From assembly GCA_018266755.1 (NCBI GenBank), contig JAFDZW010000005.1:1-64000 (forward strand): a DNA stretch of 64,000 bases. The letters run 5' to 3'. Shown in pieces: positions 35,902 to 44,461 of this stretch. The stretch is from Bacteroidota bacterium (GTDB lineage: Bacteria > Bacteroidota > Ignavibacteria > Palsa-1295). The first letter of the stretch is position 1. Every line of letters begins with the position of its first letter. Both the position numbers and the translations under genes were made by a program. A model generated the notes under the pieces. The model had not been told where the DNA came from. It did no database searches and saw only the letters and a list, made by a program, of their open reading frames with translations.

Positions 35902-37965
35902 TTACTTTACCACGTTGAGCTGCTTGACGAGGCGGACACCGTTCGATTCGAACGTGACCGTGTAAATACCCGTCGAGAGTTTCGATGCGTCGAAGCTCAA
36001 CTCATGCTCGCCGGCTTCGAAGGTGCCGTTGGCAATGGTGCCGACTTCGCGACCAAGCTGGTCACGAACCGACATCGTTGCATGACCCGATTCGGCCATG
36101 ACGAACGTGATCTTCGTCGCTGCCGAGAACGGATTCGGGTAATTCGAGATGGAATACCCGAACGCTTCGCTGCGAGCGACGCCCGAAAGGTCCTTGTAGA
36201 TCGTAAACGGTCCGAACGTTGCAGAACCGGAGTTCTGGAGATCGCCCTGAACACGGATCATAGCTTCTGTCGTCGGATAGTCCGGAATTGGATTCCAATT
36301 GAATGAGCTATTGTCACCCGTTACCTGAGCAATCGGCGTTGTCATCCAGGTTACGCCATTATCAGTTGAGAGAGAGATCGTGATCGTATTGCCTACCGGA
36401 CCACCATCGGTTGTCCACGAGATCGTGCTATGGTCACCAACTGCGATCGAATCCGGATTGCCATACATGCGTGTGGCAGTTACCGTCTTGATCTTTCCAG
36501 GCTGTACACCTTGGGCTTTCACGGTGAACTGTCCGCTGATATCCGACACACCGTTGTCGTCGGAGAACTTCACAAAGCAGGCAGTCGACGTCGAAGCAAC
36601 ATTCCAAGAGAATCCTGCAATGGTAGTCGCAGTTGCACTGCTGAGAGTCTTGAGCGGTGTCCATGTCTGCATGCTATCCGACGAGAAGTACAGCGTCTTC
36701 TTTGTGGTGAGATTACCACCCGTGAAGGTCACGCTGTCTGCATTACCAGAGGTAAACACATCACCAGCTGCAGGATGTGTGATATGAACGATGCCCGGAG
36801 TTTTGAACGGCTCGCTATTAGACTTGACGCTGCCATTTGCAACATCCGTCGCGCGAAGGATAACCGTCTGACCATATGCGCTGGTCGGAATATCCCAATT
36901 GTACGGTGAGTTGGTGGTGTTCGCCGTCACAAGATTCCATGTTGTCCCGTTGTCACCGCTCCACTCGATTTTTGCGCTGTTCGATGTGTTGCCGCCATGT
37001 GCCCAAATGATCTGGGTCGGTTTGGAAGCAGACGTCGTCGAGTTTGCATTCGGAAGCACGATCCAGATCTTATCCGGTGCGGAAGTCGGCAAGGTTGCAA
37101 TGTAGCCAGTTTGAGCGGCGTTCATCACGTTGTTGTTTTCGGCCTTATATTTCTTTCCGTTGTAAATAACATCGACCAGATTAATCCCGTCAAACGCCGT
37201 CTTGACACGAAGTTGGTTCGCGTTCCAGTTCATATAGTCAACCGTGAACTCATAATGTACACGCAACGGAAGCGTGGCATTCGGATCCTGGGTGCCGAGC
37301 GTTACCGCATCACCACGAACACTGCCTCCGACCGCACGGGCTACGTTGTAGTGAACAAACGGCGAGATCGGGTTCGGCAACCCATGAAAGTTGTTGTAGT
37401 TATGCTGATCATAGATCAGGCCGTCTTCCGTGAGGACGGCAAGAGTACGATAGTACTCAGTATCCTCGGTCGGCATCTTCGACATATCGTACGGGGTAAT
37501 GTCGAGATCAAAGCTGCAAATGTGGGTACTCGGGTCGTACGCAGCGTTGACGATGCGGCAGTCAACGAGTGGCGTCTGTTTGCAGACGTTCTTCATCGCC
37601 GTATACATCGGGTCGCTGGTGCTCCAATCGTTGACGTCAGACCCGCCAGAACGCATGAATCCAACGTTGGGGAATCCCTGAACACCGAAGTAACCTTCGA
37701 CAGTATCTTCGACGTTAGGGATCGTCATTTCGTCAGCGTTGTGCCAACAGATCTCGACAACATTATTCGGCATGTACTCTTGAAGCGAATCCATGAAGAA
37801 TGCGCCACGTGGACAATATCCGCACCACGTACCGGTGAATTCCTCGATGATCCCACTACGCTTGTATGTGGTCTGAGCCGAAGACATCGAGGAGATGAAG
37901 GAAACGAGTGCAAGCGCTGCAAGGACCAAGCCAAGCGAACGCCTGTACGAGATGATGTTCTTCAT
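35902..37965 (-). CDS. Omp28-like thioredoxin-fold secreted protein with type IX sorting domain
   Basis: 687 residues; signal peptide ending MSSAQ (about residue 30). Residues ~35-270 are an Omp28/thioredoxin-like domain with the redox-type motif GTWCGYCPRG (CxxC). Then come two or three ~100-residue Ig-like modules rich in Thr/Asn (KIWIVLPNANSTTSASKP..., GIVHITHPAAGDVF...). The last ~80 residues contain YPNPFSAATKITF and end STGIYTVTFESNGVRLVKQLNVVK, a type IX sorting domain. Likely at the cell surface; whether the CxxC is redox active there is unknown. Confidence 0.88.
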   Translation of the reverse strand: MKNIISYRRSLGLVLAALALVSFISSMSSAQTTYKRSGIIEEFTGTWCGYCPRGAFFMDSLQEYMPNNVVEICWHNADEMTIPNVEDTVEGYFGVQGFPNVGFMRSGGSDVNDWSTSDPMYTAMKNVCKQTPLVDCRIVNAAYDPSTHICSFDLDITPYDMSKMPTEDTEYYRTLAVLTEDGLIYDQHNYNNFHGLPNPISPFVHYNVARAVGGSVRGDAVTLGTQDPNATLPLRVHYEFTVDYMNWNANQLRVKTAFDGINLVDVIYNGKKYKAENNNVMNAAQTGYIATLPTSAPDKIWIVLPNANSTTSASKPTQIIWAHGGNTSNSAKIEWSGDNGTTWNLVTANTTNSPYNWDIPTSAYGQTVILRATDVANGSVKSNSEPFKTPGIVHITHPAAGDVFTSGNADSVTFTGGNLTTKKTLYFSSDSMQTWTPLKTLSSATATTIAGFSWNVASTSTACFVKFSDDNGVSDISGQFTVKAQGVQPGKIKTVTATRMYGNPDSIAVGDHSTISWTTDGGPVGNTITISLSTDNGVTWMTTPIAQVTGDNSSFNWNPIPDYPTTEAMIRVQGDLQNSGSATFGPFTIYKDLSGVARSEAFGYSISNYPNPFSAATKITFVMAESGHATMSVRDQLGREVGTIANGTFEAGEHELSFDASKLSTGIYTVTFESNGVRLVKQLNVVK

Positions 37966-38094
37966 AAGTTATGATTATGATCGATAGTGAAAAAAACTGG
38001 ACGTCGAGCGCCACCCCGAAACTACACAAAACAACTGAATATGGAACACCCTCCAAAGAAGATGGTTGCAGGAAAAAACGGGCTGAAAACGGGG

Positions 38095-39384
38095 TTATTT
38101 CATCGTCGCTAACAGAGCAGTGCGGGCGGCGTTTGCAGTTTGTTCCAGGTCGGTGTCGGTGTGCACCATACTAATAAACATGGCCTCGAACTGCGATGGG
38201 GCAAGGTAAACGCCACTATCCAGCATCGAGTGGAAATAGCGGCCATAGGCGCCAGTGTCCGATGTTATGGCATCGTCGAAGTTCGCCACAGCTTTATCAG
38301 TGAAAAACAGGCAGAGCATTGAACCGACCCTGTTCTGCGTCGTCGCAAGTCCAGCAGCCGTAGCATGAGAGGCAAGTTCGCCTGAGAGCCATGCGGCTTT
38401 TTCCTCAAGGTCTGGATACGGGTTCGTGTTCTTCAGAACGTTCAACGTTGCGATCCCCGCTGCCATCGCTAACGGATTGCCAGAAAGCGTACCGGCTTGA
38501 TATACAGGTCCGGATGGGGAGATCATGGACATGATGTCGCGTTTCCCGCCATATGCACCTACCGGAAGTCCGCCACCGACAATTTTACCAAGTGTCGTGA
38601 GGTCAGGACTGATCCCATACACTTCCTGTGCACCGCCGAGCGCGACGCGGAACCCGCTCATAACCTCGTCGAAAATGAGAATGATCTTTTTTTCCGTGCA
38701 ATACGCTCGAAGCTGTTGCAAGAACTCCTTCGTTGCCGGGACGACACCCATATTCCCGCCGACGGGCTCAATAATGACCGCGGCGACGGCATCTGCATTT
38801 GCTTCGACAAGCGACTTCACGCTCTCGATGTCGTTATACCGAGCATTGAGCGTGTCCTCGGCGGTGCCGTGCGTGACACCTGGTGAATCGGGAACACCCA
38901 GTGTCAGTGCGCCAGAACCGGCCCTGATTAAAAACGAATCGGCGTGGCCGTGATAACATCCCTCGAATTTGATGAACTTCGAACGCCCGGTATATGCCCG
39001 TGCCAGACGAATGGCCGACATTGTCGCCTCAGTACCCGAATTGACCATGCGCACCATTTCAAGCGATGGCATGACTGAGCAAATCAACTCAGCGAGTTCT
39101 ACTTCAAGCTCGGTCGGAGCGCCAAAACTTGTCGCTTTGTGTAATTGCGACGCTAATACCTCAGTAACAGCAGGATGACCATGGCCAAGAATAAAGGGAC
39201 CCCACGAGCCGACGTAGTCGATGTATTTATTGCCGTCAGCATCCCAAAGGTATGCTCCCTGTGCACGCTCCATGAAGAGCGGGGTCCCTCCGACAGAGCG
39301 AAATGCGCGTACCGGGGAGTTAACTCCGCCAGGAATCGTACGTTTTGCGCGCTCGAAGAGAGCGGCAGACTTGTGTGAATTCAT
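38095..39384 (-). CDS. hemL: Glutamate-1-semialdehyde 2,1-aminomutase
   Basis: 429 residues, standard size. Converts glutamate-1-semialdehyde to 5-aminolevulinate in the C5 haem pathway. PLP lysine K267 in [31 protein letters not shown] at the N-terminus and [15 protein letters not shown] near 115-130. Start ATG 39384 abuts the hemB stop (TAA at 39387-39385), so the two are tightly coupled. Confidence 0.97.
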   Translation of the reverse strand: MNSHKSAALFERAKRTIPGGVNSPVRAFRSVGGTPLFMERAQGAYLWDADGNKYIDYVGSWGPFILGHGHPAVTEVLASQLHKATSFGAPTELEVELAELICSVMPSLEMVRMVNSGTEATMSAIRLARAYTGRSKFIKFEGCYHGHADSFLIRAGSGALTLGVPDSPGVTHGTAEDTLNARYNDIESVKSLVEANADAVAAVIIEPVGGNMGVVPATKEFLQQLRAYCTEKKIILIFDEVMSGFRVALGGAQEVYGISPDLTTLGKIVGGGLPVGAYGGKRDIMSMISPSGPVYQAGTLSGNPLAMAAGIATLNVLKNTNPYPDLEEKAAWLSGELASHATAAGLATTQNRVGSMLCLFFTDKAVANFDDAITSDTGAYGRYFHSMLDSGVYLAPSQFEAMFISMVHTDTDLEQTANAARTALLATMK

Positions 39385-40392
39385 TTAGAGACGTGTTGCT
39401 GCTTCGAGTGCGAAATAGGTAAGGATAATCGTAGCTCCGGCACGTTTGATCGAGGTCAATGTCTCGAGCATCATGCGATCTCCGTCGAGCCAGCCATTCT
39501 CGGCGGCTGCTTTGATCATCGAGTATTCTCCGCTGACCTGGTATGCAGCGATCGGAACGTCGAACTCGTCTTTCGCTCGTTGAATAATATCCAGATAGCT
39601 CATCGCCGGTTTTACCATTAGGATATCGGCACCTTCGTGGAGGTCACGCTCCATGACACGGACAGCCTCGTCGCTATTGGCCGGATCCATCTGATGTGAA
39701 CGTCGATCGCCGAAGCTGGGGATGCTGCCTGCTGCATCACGAAACGGTCCGTAGAATCCCGAGGCATATTTGGCCGAATAACTCATGATTGGCGTATTGA
39801 CAAAGCCAGCATCGTCGAGAGCCGAACGGATCGCACCGATGCGGCCATCCATCATGTCACTCGGGGCAATAAGATCTGCGCCTGCCTCTGCATACACCAC
39901 CGCTTCACGCGTGAGAAGGTCGACGGTTTCGTCATTCAGAATTTCGAACTCGTGCGAATGCGTTTCGTGCACAATGCCACAGTGGCCATGAGAGGTGTAC
40001 TCACACAGACATACATCGGCACTGACCATGAGATCGGGGACACGTGTCTTGATCGCACGGATCGCCTGTGGGACGATTCCATCGGGTGAATAGCCGGAAG
40101 AGCCTCTGTCATCTTTATCGGTCGTTACCCCAAAGAGAATCACGCCACCGAGACCGGCCTTTGCTGCTTCGTCGCAGAGCGAGAGCAACGAATTTATGCC
40201 GTGCTGATACACACCGGGCATCGATGCGATCTCATTGCGCGCATCGGGATGCTCGTCAGTCACGAAGATCGGAAGAATGAGATTGCGGGGTTCGAGAGAG
40301 GTCTCGCGCACCAGTCGGCGCAGACGTTCGCTCGAACGGGTCCGGCGAGTGCGGGATGAGGCGGCGATCTCGGGTATCGTGAGGCTGCTCAT
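39385..40392 (-). CDS. hemB: Delta-aminolevulinic acid dehydratase (porphobilinogen synthase)
   Basis: 335 residues from ATG 40392 (MSSLTIPEI); a 36-residue upstream extension would overlap the neighbour. Zinc-type catalytic cysteines C128, C130, C138 in ADVCLCEYTSHGHC, and the Schiff-base MVKPAMSYLD. Joins two ALA to porphobilinogen. It lies in the haem run between the O-antigen-ligase-like gene and hemL. Confidence 0.97.
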   Translation of the reverse strand: MSSLTIPEIAASSRTRRTRSSERLRRLVRETSLEPRNLILPIFVTDEHPDARNEIASMPGVYQHGINSLLSLCDEAAKAGLGGVILFGVTTDKDDRGSSGYSPDGIVPQAIRAIKTRVPDLMVSADVCLCEYTSHGHCGIVHETHSHEFEILNDETVDLLTREAVVYAEAGADLIAPSDMMDGRIGAIRSALDDAGFVNTPIMSYSAKYASGFYGPFRDAAGSIPSFGDRRSHQMDPANSDEAVRVMERDLHEGADILMVKPAMSYLDIIQRAKDEFDVPIAAYQVSGEYSMIKAAAENGWLDGDRMMLETLTSIKRAGATIILTYFALEAATRL

Positions 40393-40474
40393 AATTATCG
40401 TTGATTGAGTGTCGGGGGTGAGAACAACGAACGGGGCAGTGAGAGTTTGCACCAATCGAAGAAGATACCGGCAC

Positions 40475-41947
40475 CTATGATTGAGCTCCGCCTTGTACAA
40501 CGGCGGAGGAAGTCTGCGGTGAGGGGCGTTTATCCCAGAAGACGAGTTTGCCAGCTTTCAGTGTCGGAAACAGTTTGACATCCCGAAGCGTCTTCACGCC
40601 AAGTTCTGCTTCAAGCATCAACTGCAGCCAGGCCATCAGTACCGCCATGATGATAAAACCGTCGGCGTATAGCAGACCCAGAAAACACGCAACGTGGTAG
40701 ATAACGAGCACCTGTATGCCCAACTGAGAGAAATATTGTGTTTCCTCGTTATACACCGCAACTCGGCGTTGGATCAGAAGTGTCTTCCAATTGCGCATCA
40801 GGAACCACCAGAATGCGAACGTACCGGGTATTCCTGTACGTAACGGCCAGTATAGATACGTATCATGGCAACCATACAACGTATAGACAGCAATCAACGG
40901 CATCCGATAATACTGCTTCCAAAATGTCCCGACCGGAACGCCAAGAATTGGATTATGATAAATATTGAGAAGGATATTCGGTAGCTCCATCAAGCGGATG
41001 TAAGCCGAACCTTCATCTTTGGGGTTCATGACACCACCGACCAATCGGGTGAGGAAACCAATCGGATCGGTCAAGAGGATAAAGACGAACATACCCAGCA
41101 CCATCGTTACCAGCAACCAGAAGTGCTTCATCCGACGGTCTCGGGGCAAGGTCAAGAACATTGCGAGCAATCCGGCGAGTGAGGCCAGAAGAAACGTGCG
41201 GCGGTAGCTGACGATCAGCGCGAAGAGCAAGAGCGGAAGCGACGCGATCATCGTCCAGCGTAACCACTTGAGGGCTGTCCCTTTGTAATGGAGCATCAGG
41301 ACAACGGAGACAATACCAACCGCCAGCAAAAAACCGTCGCGCCACTCCTGTAGTACACCCCAGTTTTTGATCGGGCTCGATGAAAAGAAGTAGATCAATG
41401 AGCCGTCAAGCGCCTTGGCGGCACAGGCAAGGATCAGGATTGTCGGTAATACTCGCCATTCACCCGGCTCGCGAAACAGATTCAGCACGATAAAATATGC
41501 GACGGGCAGCATGATCGCTTCATGCGCTTCGACAACCGGTTTGAAGTGCTGAAGCATGTAGGCACCTCGTGTATACGAGAGCACGAGACTAAAGGTCATG
41601 AGTAATAGCGGCCCCCAAAAGTACGACCGCTTCATTTCATAGTAGCCTACCATCACGCGCTCGATCGCAAGAACGGCAAGGCAAAGAAATAGCCATACTT
41701 CAAACCCGTTGAAGGGTGCGGGACTGCCAATGTGTTCGATAATCTGGATCGGCGAGCCCGGGACCATATTATCTTGCCAGAGCAGGAGCCACAGAAGTAT
41801 ATACTTCAGCGAACGGATCGACCACACCGCCTGGTCGTGGTCGGAGACCACTTGGTACGATGGGGATGAACACACAAGCTGAAAATTTCTCACGGAATCG
41901 TGGTTATCGCGAGCGATAACAGGTGCTCGGAAAGCGGCGTTCGTCAA
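40475..41947 (-). CDS. O-antigen ligase/polymerase-like multi-span membrane protein
   Basis: 490 residues with about 12 hydrophobic segments, a large loop in the C-terminal half and a soluble tail. The overall pattern, including an Arg-rich YRRTFLLASLAGLLAMF helix and NPILGVPVGTFW in the loop, fits the Wzy/O-antigen ligase family that polymerises or attaches polysaccharide in the periplasm. There is no ATG near the front: TTG 41947, 3 bp after the protoporphyrinogen oxidase stop, or GTG 41893 are the options, so the first residues are uncertain. Its place inside a haem operon is unusual. Confidence 0.75.
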   Translation of the reverse strand: MTNAAFRAPVIARDNHDSVRNFQLVCSSPSYQVVSDHDQAVWSIRSLKYILLWLLLWQDNMVPGSPIQIIEHIGSPAPFNGFEVWLFLCLAVLAIERVMVGYYEMKRSYFWGPLLLMTFSLVLSYTRGAYMLQHFKPVVEAHEAIMLPVAYFIVLNLFREPGEWRVLPTILILACAAKALDGSLIYFFSSSPIKNWGVLQEWRDGFLLAVGIVSVVLMLHYKGTALKWLRWTMIASLPLLLFALIVSYRRTFLLASLAGLLAMFLTLPRDRRMKHFWLLVTMVLGMFVFILLTDPIGFLTRLVGGVMNPKDEGSAYIRLMELPNILLNIYHNPILGVPVGTFWKQYYRMPLIAVYTLYGCHDTYLYWPLRTGIPGTFAFWWFLMRNWKTLLIQRRVAVYNEETQYFSQLGIQVLVIYHVACFLGLLYADGFIIMAVLMAWLQLMLEAELGVKTLRDVKLFPTLKAGKLVFWDKRPSPQTSSAVVQGGAQS

Positions 41948-41950
41948 AAA

Positions 41951-43276
41951 TCATTGACCGATGACAGTTGTGGCAATCGATTTTGCTGTCGTGATACAGG
42001 ATCCAATGGAGATCCCGCCGCGATAGTTACCTCCAAAATGCAGGCCCGGAAATTGGTGTTCATAGGCATCGAGTGCCTCGATCGTACGCCAATGACCGAG
42101 GTTATATTGTGGAATGGAATGTTCCCACGTGTGCGAGTGGACGAAGGCTGCAACCGTGGGTGTGCCGAGGTAGGCGGCAAGCGTCTTGATCGCTCGTGTT
42201 TCTATCTCTTCTTTCGATAAGTTGCAGATATCGGGCCGGCGGGCTCCACCCATCAGGACTGTCACCATCGACTTGCCCATTGGTGCACGGTTCGGGAAGA
42301 GGGCAGAGGTATAAATGCAGCCGAGAATATCCGAATTCTCCGATGGCGCCACGAGGAAGCCAAAGCCATCAAGTGGACGAGGAATTGAAGTCGTTTTGAA
42401 CCCAAGATAGACAATGCTGATCGGCGGGCGATACACAAGCGGCAGAGCGTCGGCGATGACGCCCCGAAGCAAGTTCGTTGTCTGTTCGAGCGGGGTAGTC
42501 AGGATAAGATTCTTTGCTTCGATGAGTTCTCCATTCGAGAGTTCGACTAACCACACGGCCTCTCTCTGTTGTATCGAGGAAATCGATATCCCTAACCGTA
42601 TCTGCGAACGAAGTGTGGAATGCAACGCTGATGGCAGTTGCGAAAGCCCTTCATCGAACGAAAACATACGCGGGAGATTCGGTCGTTGCTTTTTCTTCGC
42701 CTTCATCATGCCCCGTAGGAGTGAGCCATGTGTACGTTCGTATTCATAGAACTTCGGGAAAGCGCTTCGGACCGAGAGCTGTTCAGCATCACCTGCGTAA
42801 ATGCCGCTCATGAGTGGTTTAATTAGCATCTCGACGGCCTCCGTCCCTGCACGACGACGAAAGAACGAGGCGACACTCTCATCTTCGACAGCATGGGCTG
42901 CATGAAAGGGTTCAGCAAGGAGATATCGCTTTGCTTTGCCACTCAGGAGCTTCGTAGAAAGCAGATCGATTGGTGATCTGGGGACCTGAACGAGTCTGCC
43001 ACCCGTCGCGATGTAATTCTTCGTCCGAGTGATCACCGGTGGTCTGACGGCCTCGCGCAGACCGACGCCGTCAATTATCTCCTGTAATTCTACCGAATCC
43101 CCACGTAAGGAATTCGGACCATGTTCAAGCGTATAGCCGTCAAGATGTTCGGTCCGGATGAGACCGCCTACCTCTGATGATCGTTCGAGAATAACGAACT
43201 TCTTACCGGCGATTGCGAGATAGTAGCCGGTTGCAAGTCCGCTGATTCCCGCGCCAATAACGATCGCATCAAGCAT
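41951..43276 (-). CDS. hemY: Protoporphyrinogen oxidase (oxygen-dependent, HemY type)
   Basis: 441 residues. FAD-binding motif IVIGAGISGLATGYYLA at 6-22 and the family's EVGGLIRTEHLDGYTLEHGPNSL. The C-terminal GNYRGGISIGSCI FAD segment closes the fold. Oxidises protoporphyrinogen IX to protoporphyrin IX (some relatives use coproporphyrinogen III). Implies aerobic haem synthesis. Starts 13 bp after the lipoprotein gene. Confidence 0.93.
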   Translation of the reverse strand: MLDAIVIGAGISGLATGYYLAIAGKKFVILERSSEVGGLIRTEHLDGYTLEHGPNSLRGDSVELQEIIDGVGLREAVRPPVITRTKNYIATGGRLVQVPRSPIDLLSTKLLSGKAKRYLLAEPFHAAHAVEDESVASFFRRRAGTEAVEMLIKPLMSGIYAGDAEQLSVRSAFPKFYEYERTHGSLLRGMMKAKKKQRPNLPRMFSFDEGLSQLPSALHSTLRSQIRLGISISSIQQREAVWLVELSNGELIEAKNLILTTPLEQTTNLLRGVIADALPLVYRPPISIVYLGFKTTSIPRPLDGFGFLVAPSENSDILGCIYTSALFPNRAPMGKSMVTVLMGGARRPDICNLSKEEIETRAIKTLAAYLGTPTVAAFVHSHTWEHSIPQYNLGHWRTIEALDAYEHQFPGLHFGGNYRGGISIGSCITTAKSIATTVIGQ

Positions 43277-43289
43277 CGCAATACGTGTG

Positions 43290-44063
43290 TCAGATCGAGG
43301 CGTTCATCGAAAGCAACTGCCATGCGCCGGATTCCGACGAGAATTTCATCGTTACATGTAGCAATTGCGGGCTCGTTTGGAATGTACATTCGACGAGCAA
43401 AATTCTCGGTTGGTTTGGTAGGTCACTCGAAATATATGGGGTCACAATGGCTTTGGAACTTAGTGCGGCGGAGATATTGATACTGTTCTCGATGAACTTC
43501 GAGAAGCCTTTCATCAGATTATCCGTAGAACTAAGACGTTGTCCTGTCGGAGACATCTTCGAGTAGAACTCTGAGAAATCTTTGGCCTTGATCGAGCGAT
43601 CGAGCAGGGTTAGCCATTGGGCGACAAGACCGCGTACGACTGCATCGGGTGGAAATTGTTGGGAGATATTTCCGGCAAGGCCGAAGCCAGGCAGGCGCTC
43701 CATGCCGTTGACTTTCCACTCGCCGTTGACCTGCGAAAGGTGCAATTTGACCGGCACGACCACGCTGTCTTTTCGCGTAATGGCCCCCTCGACATAACCG
43801 GAAGAGTCCATTTGCATGTGCCCATACCAACGAAGCGAGCGGTAATCTGCAAGTCCCAGAGTTTGGATAAACGCCTTAAATTGATCTTTATTCGTGACCT
43901 TTTGTAAGGTCGGCGACGTGATCGTATAGGCGTCATCAAGTTTTCCGTCGTGGATCGTCGTCAAAAACTGTGACGAGGTCACCTCCATCGGATCGTTGCG
44001 CGAACAGCTCGACAGAGTGAGTGCCGCCAGGGCGACAAAGACGAGAAGGATGCGATGATTCAT
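43290..44063 (-). CDS. Lipoprotein heading the haem run, unknown function
   Basis: 257 residues from ATG 44063; lipobox LSSC with Cys20. The body looks like an NTF2/DUF4864-type beta-alpha domain (QFLTTIHDGKLDDAYTITSPTLQ, then VVPVKLHLSQVNGEWKVNGME), followed by a second similar unit. A 60-codon upstream extension runs over the promoter and is rejected. It is transcribed ahead of hemY from a clear TAnnTTTG element. Confidence 0.82.
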   Translation of the reverse strand: MNHRILLVFVALAALTLSSCSRNDPMEVTSSQFLTTIHDGKLDDAYTITSPTLQKVTNKDQFKAFIQTLGLADYRSLRWYGHMQMDSSGYVEGAITRKDSVVVPVKLHLSQVNGEWKVNGMERLPGFGLAGNISQQFPPDAVVRGLVAQWLTLLDRSIKAKDFSEFYSKMSPTGQRLSSTDNLMKGFSKFIENSINISAALSSKAIVTPYISSDLPNQPRILLVECTFQTSPQLLHVTMKFSSESGAWQLLSMNASI

Positions 44064-44089
44064 TGGGTATTGATATACTATGATGGGTA

Positions 44090-44097
44090 CAAATTTA
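44090..44097 (-). promoter_or_regulatory. TAnnTTTG promoter for the haem run
   Basis: Minus-strand TAAATTTG in the context CGTAAATTTGTA, identical over 12 bases to the gap promoter. It lies 27 bp upstream of ATG 44063. Confidence 0.6.
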
Positions 44098-44253
44098 CGC
44101 CCGAACCGCAGCCACCATGATAATTTACAGGTAACAGTGATTCTGAGAAAATTTTCATTTACGGTTCTGTAACTTCCCAAATCATGCTCGTATAGTATGC
44201 TTAGTTTCATAGGGACAAACTCCCAACCATAAAGACACAACACAACTCAAAGG

Positions 44254-44291
44254 AGCTCCGGGCACTTCTCTCTCACCGCCGGGGCTTTTTT
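44254..44291 (+). terminator. Orphan intrinsic terminator, possible attenuator or sRNA end
   Basis: AGCTCCGG (44254-44261) pairs with CCGGGGCT (44279-44286; one G-U), followed by TTTTTT. Both flanking genes make it orphan: the minus gene starts at 44063 and the plus gene begins about 130 bp further on. An SD-like AAAGGAG sits just before the stem. Confidence 0.7.
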
Positions 44292-44461
44292 ATTGGTACG
44301 AAGTCCTTCGCATTGGTTAACCGTGTCAGGCAATCGAACAGAGAAGTCTTGCTCGCGCGTTGTAACTTTTTCCTGTGGCATCGGTTATATAATTATGAAG
44401 CGGTTTATAACCTAACCTGACACTCAGCCGACACATACAGCGTCGACTCCTCCTGTTCTCG

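Larger units (their letters stand above)
44064..44461. other. 398-bp gap with a promoter, an orphan terminator and a cryptic gene start
   Basis: Contains the minus-strand promoter for the haem run (44090-44097) and a possible plus-strand TATAGT at 44191-44196. A plus-oriented terminator at 44254-44291 has no gene before it. The probable signal-peptide start of the 44462 gene lies at 44417-44461. No ORF above 15 codons with support. Confidence 0.7.

Noticed and set aside
36997-37974. 325-codon plus-strand frame opposite the Omp28-like gene
   Set aside because: Arg/Val-rich mirror of the real gene's codon bias; no recognisable domain.
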